Positions 32,520 through 39,982 of a stretch of 64,000 nt of DNA are shown piece by piece; position 1 is the first letter of the stretch; each line of letters begins with the position of its first letter. The translations under genes were made by a program, and so were the position numbers. Source of the DNA: 3107 sp965216225. GTDB taxonomy: Bacteria > Pseudomonadota > Alphaproteobacteria > Rhodobacterales > Rhodobacteraceae. The stretch spans positions 9,312 through 73,311 of the forward strand of contig CBDCFF010000019.1 in the NCBI GenBank assembly GCA_965216225.1, in the 5' to 3' direction. Below the pieces are notes generated by a model. It searched no databases and had not been told where the DNA came from. It worked only from the letters and a program-made list of their open reading frames with translations.

Positions 32520-33512
32520 ATGTCCGACCCGCTTCGTCTTGTCCAGTCCGCTTTCGATACGTTTCGCGACGGGCTGGAGGCCGTGCGGTCGGGGCTGAAC
32601 TCCCCGGCGCTGCAACACGGAGTCGCGGATGCGGTCGATCGTATCCTGAACATGAAGGGCCGGCTGATCGTCACCGGTCTGGGCAAGAGCGGCCATGTCG
32701 CCTCGAAACTGGCGGCGACGTTTTCCTCGACCGGAACACCCGCCTATTTCGTGCATCCGGCAGAGGCCAGCCACGGCGATCTGGGGATGATCCAGCCGGA
32801 TGATGTGGTGCTGATGCTCTCATGGTCGGGCGAGACCCGTGAACTGAAGAACCTCGCCGCCTATACACGGCGTTTCCGGGTGCCGCTGATCCTGATCTGC
32901 GGAAATGGCCGGAGCGCGCTGGCGCGGAATGCCGACATCTGTCTGGAACTGCCGGAGGTGCGGGAAGCCTGCCCGCACAACCTTGCCCCCACTACCTCGA
33001 CCCTCATGCAACTGGCGCTGGGCGACGCGATTGCGGTGGCGCTGTTGCAGCTCAAGGGGTTCAGCGAAAGCTCGTTCCACCGGTTTCATCCGGGCGGCAG
33101 GCTTGGCGCCTCGCTGACCTCGGTGGCCGAGATCATGCACGGGCCGGAGGTGCTGCCGCTGGTCGGGCTGGATGCGCCGGTGTTCGATGTGGTGGCCAGA
33201 CAGTCGGAGCGGAATTTCGGCATCGTCGGCGTTCTGGATGCGGCGGGCGGTCTGGCCGGCGTGATCACCGATGGCGATATCCGCCGCTATCTGGTCAGCC
33301 GGTTGCAAAGCTCCGTGCAGGGCGCGATGAACGAGACGTTCGCCCGTGACATCATGACCGCAGACCCGATCTGTCTGGAGCCGGAAAGACTGGCGGCGCG
33401 GGCGCTGAATGTCATGCAGACAAGGCGCATTTCGGCGGCCTTCGTCGTCAGGGACGGCAAGCCCGCCGGCCTTGTGACCATGCTGCGGCTGCTTGATCTC
33501 GGGGTTGCGTAG
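32520..33512 (+). CDS. kdsD: Arabinose-5-phosphate isomerase (KpsF/GutQ family)
   Basis: 330 residues. Converts ribulose-5-phosphate to arabinose-5-phosphate, the first step of Kdo synthesis. SIS domain at about 40-180 (GLGKSGHVASKLAATFSSTG, HPAEASHGDLGM), then two CBS domains at about 205-325 (VFDVVARQSERNFGIV, VITDGDIRR). It is directly followed by waaA with no gap, consistent with an LPS operon. Confidence 0.92.
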   Translation: MSDPLRLVQSAFDTFRDGLEAVRSGLNSPALQHGVADAVDRILNMKGRLIVTGLGKSGHVASKLAATFSSTGTPAYFVHPAEASHGDLGMIQPDDVVLMLSWSGETRELKNLAAYTRRFRVPLILICGNGRSALARNADICLELPEVREACPHNLAPTTSTLMQLALGDAIAVALLQLKGFSESSFHRFHPGGRLGASLTSVAEIMHGPEVLPLVGLDAPVFDVVARQSERNFGIVGVLDAAGGLAGVITDGDIRRYLVSRLQSSVQGAMNETFARDIMTADPICLEPERLAARALNVMQTRRISAAFVVRDGKPAGLVTMLRLLDLGVA

Positions 33513-34811
33513 GTGGCGGCGCGCCGGTCTTTTGCGTTGCGCGTCTGGCTGGGTCTTGCGCGGGTGTCCACGCCGTTATGGCGGCTGGCGCTGAGGATGC
33601 GGACAAGGCGCGGGAAAGAGATCGCCGGGCGGCTGCCGGAACGCCTCGGGCAGCCCTCGTCGCCGCGACCACAGGGGGAGCTTTTGTGGTTCCATGCCCT
33701 CAGCGTCGGCGAAAGCCTGGCGCTGTTGCCGCTTTTCGGGCGGATACTGGCGGAACGGTCCGGGGCGCATATCCTTCTGACCAGTTCCACCCGGACCTCG
33801 GCAGAGGTTCTGGCGCGGGTGGGTTTGCCGGATGGCTGCGTCCACCAGTTTGCGCCGGTCGATACCTGCAAGGCCGTGCGGGGGTTTCTGGATCACTGGC
33901 GGCCAGAGATCGCGGTGTTCACGGAACTGGATTTCTGGCCCGTGACGCTGACCGAAGCCAAGGCGCGCGGCCTGCCGGTGCTGCTGATCAACAGCCGGAT
34001 GTCGGTCAGGAATTTCACGAAGCGCAAGCGCAGCGCGGGTCTTTATGGCGACGTGCTGGGGCTTTTCGACATGTGCCTCCTGCAAGACGAGGGCACACGC
34101 GCGCATTTTGCCCATTTCGGTGTGCCGGACGGGAAAATGCGTGTGCTGGGGACGCTGAAAGGGGCCGCGCAACCCTTGCCAGCGGATTCGGAGACGCTGG
34201 CGGCGCTTGACAAGAAGGTCGGGCCGCGTCGCCGCTGGCTGGCGGCGGCGACCGAGAAGCGCGAGACAGAGGCGGTGCTGACAGCGCATGGGCGCATTCT
34301 GGCGGCTGATTCCGAAACGCTGCTGATCATCGCGCCGCGCAATCCGGGGGATGCGGACGGCATTGAAGCGGCGGCGAAAGCGCGGTTCCCGCATGTCGCC
34401 CGGCACGGCCACGGGGCGCAGCCGGACAGGAAAACACAGGTTCATATCGCCGATACGCTGGGCGAGATGGGTTTGTGGTACAGGCTGGCCCCGGTGTCTT
34501 TCGTCGGCCATTCCCTGCCGGTCCGGGGCGCGCCCTTGCGTGGCAAGAACCCGTTTGAGGCCGTGGCGCTTGGCTCTGCCGTTCTGCACGGGCCGTCGGT
34601 GATTGATTTCTCGGAAACCTATCAGGAACTGGATGCCGCCGGGGCGGCGGTCGAGGCGTCAACGCCCGAAGAACTGGCGGCAGAGGTGCTGCGGCCCGCC
34701 GCGGATCATCACACGATTGCGGAACGGGCCTCTGGCATTGTTGCGCGGAAGGGCCGGATTCTCGATGAGACCTGGGCGCAGATAAAGGGGCATTTGCCGG
34801 CAATCCTGTAG
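33513..34811 (+). CDS. waaA: 3-deoxy-D-manno-octulosonic acid transferase
   Basis: 432 residues starting at GTG immediately after the kdsD stop. Transfers Kdo to lipid A precursor at the inner membrane. The N-terminal acceptor domain has WFHALSVGESLALLPL (catalytic Glu) and LLTSSTRTSAEVL; the C-terminal donor domain has LGEMGLWYRLAPVSFVGHSL and GKNPFEAVALGSAVLHGP. Length fits the GT30 family. Confidence 0.92.
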   Translation: MAARRSFALRVWLGLARVSTPLWRLALRMRTRRGKEIAGRLPERLGQPSSPRPQGELLWFHALSVGESLALLPLFGRILAERSGAHILLTSSTRTSAEVLARVGLPDGCVHQFAPVDTCKAVRGFLDHWRPEIAVFTELDFWPVTLTEAKARGLPVLLINSRMSVRNFTKRKRSAGLYGDVLGLFDMCLLQDEGTRAHFAHFGVPDGKMRVLGTLKGAAQPLPADSETLAALDKKVGPRRRWLAAATEKRETEAVLTAHGRILAADSETLLIIAPRNPGDADGIEAAAKARFPHVARHGHGAQPDRKTQVHIADTLGEMGLWYRLAPVSFVGHSLPVRGAPLRGKNPFEAVALGSAVLHGPSVIDFSETYQELDAAGAAVEASTPEELAAEVLRPAADHHTIAERASGIVARKGRILDETWAQIKGHLPAIL

Positions 34812-34887
34812 GAATCAGGTACAAAAGCGCCATCTTTTGCAGACCCCGGAGCGCAGAGGTCGGGGCGCAGGGCGGCGCGGGCGGTCG

Positions 34888-35871
34888 TCAGGCGGCGGGC
34901 AGCCCTTGTGCGATACCGCGCATGATCCTGACCAGTGCAGCGGTTATTCCCGGCTCCGACAGGGCATGACCGGCCATCGGAACCATCTGAAGCCGTGCGC
35001 CCGTCCAGCGCGCCGCCAGCGCCGCCGCCGACCCTGGCGGACACACCATGTCATAGCGGCCATGAACGATGTTGCCGGGAATATGGGCAATGCGGTCCAT
35101 CCGGTCGAGAATTTGACGATCAGCCTCCAGAAAGGCGCGGTTGTGGAAATAGTGGTTTTCAAGTCGCGCGAAGGCCAGTGCGTAGTGCGACGGCGCAACC
35201 ATGACCCGGCCATCGTTTCCGATTGCGGCCAGCGCATTTTCCCAGCCCGTCCAGATCCGGGCGTGGCGGATGTCCTCGGCCCGGTTCCCGGTAAAAAGCC
35301 GACGGTTATAGGCGGCGATCAGGTCGCCGCGCTCTGCCTCGGGAACCGTTTCGACGAAGCGGGACCAGAGTTCCGGGAAAAAGCGCCCCGCGCCGCCGCC
35401 ATAGAACCAGTCCAGTTCCGCCCCGGTCGCAAGGAAGACGCCGCGCAGCACCAGATGCGCTATCCTGTCGGGATGCGTCTGGGCGTAGATCAGCGCCAGG
35501 GTCGCGCCCCAACTGCCGCCAAAGGCGATCCAGCGGTCGATGCCAAGCGATGCGCGAATGCGCTCCATATCCGCGATCAGGTGCCAGGTGGTGTTGTCGC
35601 GGATGCACGCATGAGGTCTGGAGCGCCCGCAACCGCGCTGATCGAACAGGATGACACGATAGGCGTCGGGATCGAAAAACCGGCGCATGGCGGGGCTGCA
35701 TCCGCCGCCGGGGCCGCCATGCAGAACGATCACCGGGATGCCATCGGGATTGCCGCATTGCTCCACATAGACCTGATGGCCGTCACCGGTATCCATCATC
35801 TGCCGGTCGAAGGGTTCGCGCGGCGGAAAAAGTTTCTGGTCTGCGTCGTCCTGGCCTGCGTATTTATCCAT
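34888..35871 (-). CDS. pip: Proline iminopeptidase
   Basis: 327 residues from MDKYAGQDDAD at 35871. Alpha/beta hydrolase of peptidase family S33 that removes N-terminal proline. Oxyanion hole VLHGGPGGGCSP, strand FDQRGCGRS, nucleophile elbow GGSWGA, and the acid/His near VHGRYDM and MAGHALSE. It is divergent from ubiG across 56 bp and convergent with waaA. Confidence 0.93.
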   Translation of the reverse strand: MDKYAGQDDADQKLFPPREPFDRQMMDTGDGHQVYVEQCGNPDGIPVIVLHGGPGGGCSPAMRRFFDPDAYRVILFDQRGCGRSRPHACIRDNTTWHLIADMERIRASLGIDRWIAFGGSWGATLALIYAQTHPDRIAHLVLRGVFLATGAELDWFYGGGAGRFFPELWSRFVETVPEAERGDLIAAYNRRLFTGNRAEDIRHARIWTGWENALAAIGNDGRVMVAPSHYALAFARLENHYFHNRAFLEADRQILDRMDRIAHIPGNIVHGRYDMVCPPGSAAALAARWTGARLQMVPMAGHALSEPGITAALVRIMRGIAQGLPAA

Positions 35872-35927
35872 GAGAAACCTGTATAGAGGCCGAAGAGGCT
35901 GCCCAACAAAACCATATGGAGTGCAGA

Positions 35928-36686
35928 ATGCAAGCCACTGATGCCGATACCGGCGGCACAATCGACCCGGACGAAGTCGCGAAGTTCGAATCGATGGCCG
36001 CCGAATGGTGGAATCCGAACGGCAAGTTCAGGCCGCTGCACATGCTGAACCCCTGCCGGCTGGATTATATCACAAGCCAGATCGCGATGGAATTTGATCG
36101 TGATCAGAATGACAGGGCGCCCTTTGCGGGCCTGCGCCTGCTGGACATCGGTTGTGGCGGTGGCCTTCTGTCAGAGCCGATGGCCCGGCTGGGGGCAGAG
36201 GTCACGGGTGCCGATGCGGCGGCGGGCAGCATTCCGGTCGCGCAGGTCCATGCGGAACAGTCGGGGCTTCGGATCGATTACCGGAACACGACGGCAGAGG
36301 CGCTGGCCGCGACCGGCGAAATGTTCGATGCTATCCTGAACATGGAAGTGGTGGAGCATGTGGCCAACCCGCAAGCCTGCATGAATGCCTGCGCGGCACT
36401 GCTGAAACCCGGCGGCCTGATGATCGCCTCTACCATCAACCGCAACCCGAAGAGTTACATGGCGGCGATTCTGGGGGCCGAGGTCATCATGCGCTGGCTG
36501 CCCAGGGGCACCCATGACTGGTCGAAATTCATCACCCCCGATGAGCTCTGCACCCTCCTGCGCGCCGCCGGGCTGACGCCGGTGGACAGGAAAGGCTTCG
36601 TCTTCAACCCGATTGCATGGAACTGGTCCCTGTCCGACCGCGACCTGTCGGTGAATTACGTCACCGCAAGCGTGAAGGAAGGCTAG
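35928..36686 (+). CDS. ubiG: Ubiquinone biosynthesis O-methyltransferase
   Basis: 252 residues from ATGCAAGCC, preceded by GGAG; the ATG at 35916 is less likely. Carries out both O-methylations in ubiquinone synthesis with S-adenosylmethionine. Motif I LLDIGCGGGLLSEP and post-I VTGADAA are clear, as is the family start EVAKFESMAAEWWNP. Its TAG stop (36684-36686) overlaps the CTAG used by ISa copy 3, with the protein end unchanged. Confidence 0.95.
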   Translation: MQATDADTGGTIDPDEVAKFESMAAEWWNPNGKFRPLHMLNPCRLDYITSQIAMEFDRDQNDRAPFAGLRLLDIGCGGGLLSEPMARLGAEVTGADAAAGSIPVAQVHAEQSGLRIDYRNTTAEALAATGEMFDAILNMEVVEHVANPQACMNACAALLKPGGLMIASTINRNPKSYMAAILGAEVIMRWLPRGTHDWSKFITPDELCTLLRAAGLTPVDRKGFVFNPIAWNWSLSDRDLSVNYVTASVKEG

Positions 36687-36774
36687 AGCGGTTCATCATT
36701 TGTTTGAATCTCGGGATTCCGTTTTTCGTTGAATTGTGATTCAAACTGCGTGCCGGGACTGGAGGCCGGCATGC

Positions 36775-37323
36775 ATGGTAAAACCCTATTCGAATGATCT
36801 TCGGGAGCGTGCAGTAGCAGCTGTTGTTTCCGGCGAGACGGCACGTGTTGTGGCTGCCCGTTTCTCGGTGGCTGTTTCTTCGGTGATCAAGTGGCGCCAG
36901 CGATATCGCGAGACTGGCAGCGTGGCGCCTGGCAAGATGGGTGGCCACCGCAGGATTATCCTTGAACCCCACCGTGATTTTATCCTGGAGCAGATCAACC
37001 GCACGCCGCACCTGACGCTGCATGGTCTGAAAGACATGCTGGCGAAGCGGGGCGTCAAGGTGTCCCACAATGCGGTCTGGCACTTCATGCGCCGCGAGGG
37101 GCTGAGCTTCAAAAAAAAACACTGCTCGCCCTTGAGCGGGCCCGAGCCGATGTGGCCCGCCGGCGAAAGCGCTGGAAGGGGGTCATGCGTCAACTCGATC
37201 CGCGCAAGCTGGTCTTCATTGATGAAACCTGGATCAAGACCAACATGGCTCCGCTGCGCGGCTGGGGACCAAAAGGCAAACGCCTGCACGGCTTTGCGCC
37301 CCATGGCCACTGGAACACCATGA
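36775..37323 (+). CDS. IS630 transposase, N-terminal frame (ISa copy 3)
   Basis: Starts MVKPYSND after GGAGG. HTH region as in copies 1 and 2. The real N-terminal part ends at the nine-A run (37111-37119); beyond it this frame is not family sequence. A -1 shift there joins it to the catalytic frame. Confidence 0.8.
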   Translation: MVKPYSNDLRERAVAAVVSGETARVVAARFSVAVSSVIKWRQRYRETGSVAPGKMGGHRRIILEPHRDFILEQINRTPHLTLHGLKDMLAKRGVKVSHNAVWHFMRREGLSFKKKHCSPLSGPEPMWPAGESAGRGSCVNSIRASWSSLMKPGSRPTWLRCAAGDQKANACTALRPMATGTP

Positions 37324-37724
37324 CGTTCATTGCTGCCTTGCGCTGCGATCAATTGACGGCGCCCTGTGTCTTTGACGGCCCGATCAACGGGCAGTCCTTC
37401 CGTGCCTATATCGATCAACTGCTTGTCCCTGCACTGAAGCCCGGCGATATCGTCATCATGGACAACCTCGGCTGCCATAAATCGAAAGCCGTGCGCGATG
37501 CCATCAAGGCGGCAGGCGCGCGGGTGTGGTTCCTGCCACCATACTCGCCAGACCTGAACCCGATCGAGCAGACATTCGCCAAGATCAAACACTGGATGCG
37601 GATGGCTCGGAAACGAACCAGTGAAGAGGCCTGGCGATACGTTGGACGCCTCGTCGGATCAATCACACAACAGGAATGCCAAAACTACCTCGAAAACACA
37701 GGCTATGCTTCAGTCAAAATGTGA
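37152..37724 (+). CDS. IS630 transposase, catalytic frame (ISa copy 3)
   Basis: 190 residues from GTG with the DD34E triad (FIDETWIK, IMDNLGCHK, LNPIEQTF). Same protein sequence as copy 1. The open frame extends upstream to the A-run, supporting fusion by frameshifting. Confidence 0.88.
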   Translation: MARRRKRWKGVMRQLDPRKLVFIDETWIKTNMAPLRGWGPKGKRLHGFAPHGHWNTMTFIAALRCDQLTAPCVFDGPINGQSFRAYIDQLLVPALKPGDIVIMDNLGCHKSKAVRDAIKAAGARVWFLPPYSPDLNPIEQTFAKIKHWMRMARKRTSEEAWRYVGRLVGSITQQECQNYLENTGYASVKM

Positions 37725-37786
37725 AGGACTCTAGCGCCGGATCACTGCGGATGTCGCCACGCGCGCCGCCCCGCGCGCGCCCCGGC

Positions 37787-38647
37787 CTATTCCGCCGCCA
37801 GCGGCAGCCTTTGGCGTCCCACATCGGCCAGGCCTTGCGTGACCTGCGACATCAGCGCCCGGAAGGTTTCAAAATTGCCGTTCGGGCGGACCGCCTGTTC
37901 ATCCATGTAAAGCGAGCGGTCGATTTCCACCTGCACCGCATGTTGATGGGTCGCCGGACGGCCATATTGCTTTGTGACATAGGCCCCGGCAAAGGGCGCG
38001 TTGCGCACGACACCCAGCCCGGCGGCGCGGAACACGCCCTCGATCCGGTCAACGACATCGGCGGCGGCGGACGCGCCGAACCTGTCGCCCAGCACCACAT
38101 CCGGGCACCCCCGGCCGCCGGGGCTGATCCGCTCCACCGCCTCATGCGGCATGGAATGGCAGTCGATCAGTATGGCCTCGCCAAAACTCCGAAGGCTCTC
38201 GCTCACCAGGCGGCGCAGGGCCGCGTGATACGGGCGCCAGTTGCGGTCTATGCGGGCCTGCGCGTCCGTCAGGCCCAGCTTGCCGCGATAGATCGCCCGC
38301 CCGCTTGCCACCACCCGGGGGATAACCCCGAGCCCCGAGGCCACGCGCGGATTATGTGAGGATTTGCGGATGCCTTCGATCACCGCCGGGTCCAGTTCGC
38401 CAGCGCCCCGGTTCAGGTCGATGAAGGCGCGCGGCGCCGTCGCGCACAGAAGCGGCGCGCCGCAGCGCGGGGCGGCCTCGAACAGGACATCGACAAACGC
38501 ATCCTCCGACGTGCGAATCGCCACACTGTCCAGAACCGAATCGCGCAAAAACGCCCAAGGGTAATCCCGCCCGCTGTGGGGCGAGGCGAAAATCACGCTT
38601 GTCGCGTGCTTTTTCGGGCGTTCCAGTCTGTATGGCGCCTTCAGCAT
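37787..38647 (-). CDS. N-formylglutamate amidohydrolase family protein
   Basis: 286 residues. The family (FGase) hydrolyses N-formylglutamate in some histidine-degradation pathways. Visible features: ASPHSGRDYPW near the N-terminus (probable metal ligand), FIDLNRGAGELDP, a central LIDCHSMPHEA and a C-terminal HAVQVEIDRSLYMDE. No hut genes are nearby, so the true substrate is uncertain. Divergent from the tRNA-Val region. Confidence 0.87.
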   Translation of the reverse strand: MLKAPYRLERPKKHATSVIFASPHSGRDYPWAFLRDSVLDSVAIRTSEDAFVDVLFEAAPRCGAPLLCATAPRAFIDLNRGAGELDPAVIEGIRKSSHNPRVASGLGVIPRVVASGRAIYRGKLGLTDAQARIDRNWRPYHAALRRLVSESLRSFGEAILIDCHSMPHEAVERISPGGRGCPDVVLGDRFGASAAADVVDRIEGVFRAAGLGVVRNAPFAGAYVTKQYGRPATHQHAVQVEIDRSLYMDEQAVRPNGNFETFRALMSQVTQGLADVGRQRLPLAAE

Positions 38648-38701
38648 CGGCCATCCTTTCGCTTCCGATCATAGACCGGAATCCGGATCCGCCAAAAGCC
38701 C

Positions 38702-38730
38702 TTGATCCCCTTCGCCGAACCTTTTATAGA
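38702..38730 (+). promoter_or_regulatory. Sigma-70-like promoter for tRNA-Val
   Basis: TTGATC (38702-38707), 17-bp spacer, TATAGA (38725-38730). It lies about 75 bp before the tRNA on the same strand. Prediction from consensus and spacing only. Confidence 0.5.
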
Positions 38731-38805
38731 CCGCACGACAGACGCGGCGCCGCCCGCGTCCCTTTTGTCCGGAGGTGGCGGAACGGGCTGCGGAACGGGC
38801 ATCGG

Positions 38806-38880
38806 GGGCGGTTAGCTCAGCGGTAGAGCACTACGTTGACATCGTAGGGGCCACTGGTTCGATCCCAGTACCGCCCACCA
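38806..38880 (+). tRNA. tRNA-Val (anticodon GAC)
   Basis: 75 nt with CCA encoded. Acceptor arms GGGCGGT and ACCGCCC pair over 7 bp; the D-arm has TAGCTCAGCGGTAGAGCA; the anticodon loop is TTGACAT (GAC); the T-arm has GGTTCGATCCC. A short CCCCGAAAGGGG stem-loop follows two bases after the CCA and may mark the 3' trailer. Confidence 0.97.
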
Positions 38881-38940
38881 TCCCCGAAAGGGGCCGAATT
38901 GAAACCGGGCGCCCGCGCGCCGCGATATGAGGAGATGGCC

Positions 38941-39066
38941 ATGAAGGTCCGGAACTCGCTCCGCTCGCTCAAGAACCGTCATCGCGACTGCCGCGTTGTG
39001 CGTCGGAAAGGTCGCGTCTACGTCATCAACAAGACAAAACGCCGGTTCAAGGCCCGCCAGGGCTGA
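38941..39066 (+). CDS. rpmJ: 50S ribosomal protein L36
   Basis: 41 residues: MKVRNSLRSLKNRHRD at the start and YVINKTKRRFKARQG at the end. This is the longer, zinc-ligand-poor form of L36 (one Cys only) seen throughout alphaproteobacteria. It lies 60 bp after tRNA-Val and is followed by a clear terminator, so the two may share a transcript. Confidence 0.95.
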   Translation: MKVRNSLRSLKNRHRDCRVVRRKGRVYVINKTKRRFKARQG

Positions 39067-39090
39067 GCATCGAAACGCTTTCGCCCACGC

Positions 39091-39126
39091 GAAACGCCGC
39101 CGGTTTTCCGGCGGTTTTCCGTTTCG
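39091..39126 (+). terminator. Rho-independent terminator after rpmJ
   Basis: Stem CCGCCGG (39097-39103), loop TTTT, stem CCGGCGG (39108-39114), then TTTT. Outer bases GAAACG and CGTTTC can extend the pairing across the T-run. 24 bp after the rpmJ stop. Confidence 0.85.
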
Positions 39127-39200
39127 GAAATGTATCGCGGCCAAACAAGGGTTGCGGCACGGCCTTGTCGGGGCGGCGCCGGCCCGGGGTTTGCACGGGA

Positions 39201-39335
39201 TCAGCTGTTGAACACCGCCAGAAACAACAGGACGAAAATCGCCGCCGCCACAACGCGGACAGCCGCCGTGACAAACCCGGCATAGGTCTTTTCCTGAACC
39301 GATATATCCATCGTGCCGTGCTCATGCTCCGCCAT
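39201..39335 (-). CDS. aa3-type cytochrome c oxidase subunit IV
   Basis: 44 residues: MAEHEHGTMDISVQEKTY, then one transmembrane helix (VVAAAIFVLLFLAVF). Length and layout match the small bacterial aa3 oxidase subunit IV family, a single-helix accessory subunit of the inner-membrane oxidase. No other oxidase genes are in the window. Convergent with rpmJ. Confidence 0.85.
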   Translation of the reverse strand: MAEHEHGTMDISVQEKTYAGFVTAAVRVVAAAIFVLLFLAVFNS

Positions 39336-39406
39336 TGGAATGCGCTCCTTCACCTTCGTTCGGGGTTGATTTAACCGAAATAATATCCGCTGTCACCACC
39401 CGGCTG

Positions 39407-39868
39407 TCATTCCTCTTCCAGATCTGCGGCAAGGCGGAAACCAATGCGGTTCGGCTTTTCGTGGCCGGGCTGTTTCGGCAGGGCGCGCAGCATCACGTTC
39501 AACTGGCTGACATGCTGGATCAACTGGGTTCTGACCCCATTCTGATCGGCGCCGTGATAGGTCACGATATCCGGGTCGAAATAGCCCAGCCCCTCGATCC
39601 GTATCACGCCGGTATCACCGCCGGCGAAACCCATGGCGACCTCGTGTTCATTATCCAGTTGCCGCTCGAAATTACGGATGTAGAGGATGATCCGCTCATA
39701 GGCCCACCGGGCCGGGCTTTTCCGCGTCACGGGCGTCTTGCCCACGGCCATGGGCAATTCGGCGGCGTCGCGGGTCACGCTGCCATCGGCGTTGCAGCGC
39801 ACGGTATGGGCACGGGGCATGGCGGCGGCTTCCGCAGCCTCTGCCGAGGTCATGATTTCGTCGCTCAT
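39407..39868 (-). CDS. DUF6173 family protein
   Basis: 153 residues from MSDEIMTSAEAAEAA, preceded by GGAGG. After a low-complexity start the conserved part reads RIILYIRNFERQLDNEHEVA, GVIRIEGLGYFDPDIVTYHG, QLIQHVSQLNVMLRALPK and RIGFRLA. I know this as a Rhodobacteraceae family of unknown function. Probably cytoplasmic; no catalytic motif is evident. Confidence 0.75.
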   Translation of the reverse strand: MSDEIMTSAEAAEAAAMPRAHTVRCNADGSVTRDAAELPMAVGKTPVTRKSPARWAYERIILYIRNFERQLDNEHEVAMGFAGGDTGVIRIEGLGYFDPDIVTYHGADQNGVRTQLIQHVSQLNVMLRALPKQPGHEKPNRIGFRLAADLEEE

Positions 39869-39982
39869 CGTGACACCTCCTTGCACTGCCACAGCCACAG
39901 ACTAGGCACTGTCCGGCCTTTGGGTCCGGGGCGCGCGGTTGGCTCGCCCGGCAGAGATGGCAAACGTGCGCCATTGCCCCGC

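Larger units (their letters stand above)
36686..37731 (+). mobile_element. IS630-family element 'ISa', copy 3
   Basis: 1046 bp between TA 36684-36685 and TA 37732-37733, both in CTAG. Uninterrupted, with nine A at 37111-37119. It lies in the same direction as ubiG, so ubiG transcription would reach the transposase. Confidence 0.94.

Noticed and set aside
38884..38893. CCCCGAAAGGGG stem-loop after tRNA-Val as a terminator
   Set aside because: Four base pairs and no T-run; too weak to call, and the following rpmJ has a clear terminator.
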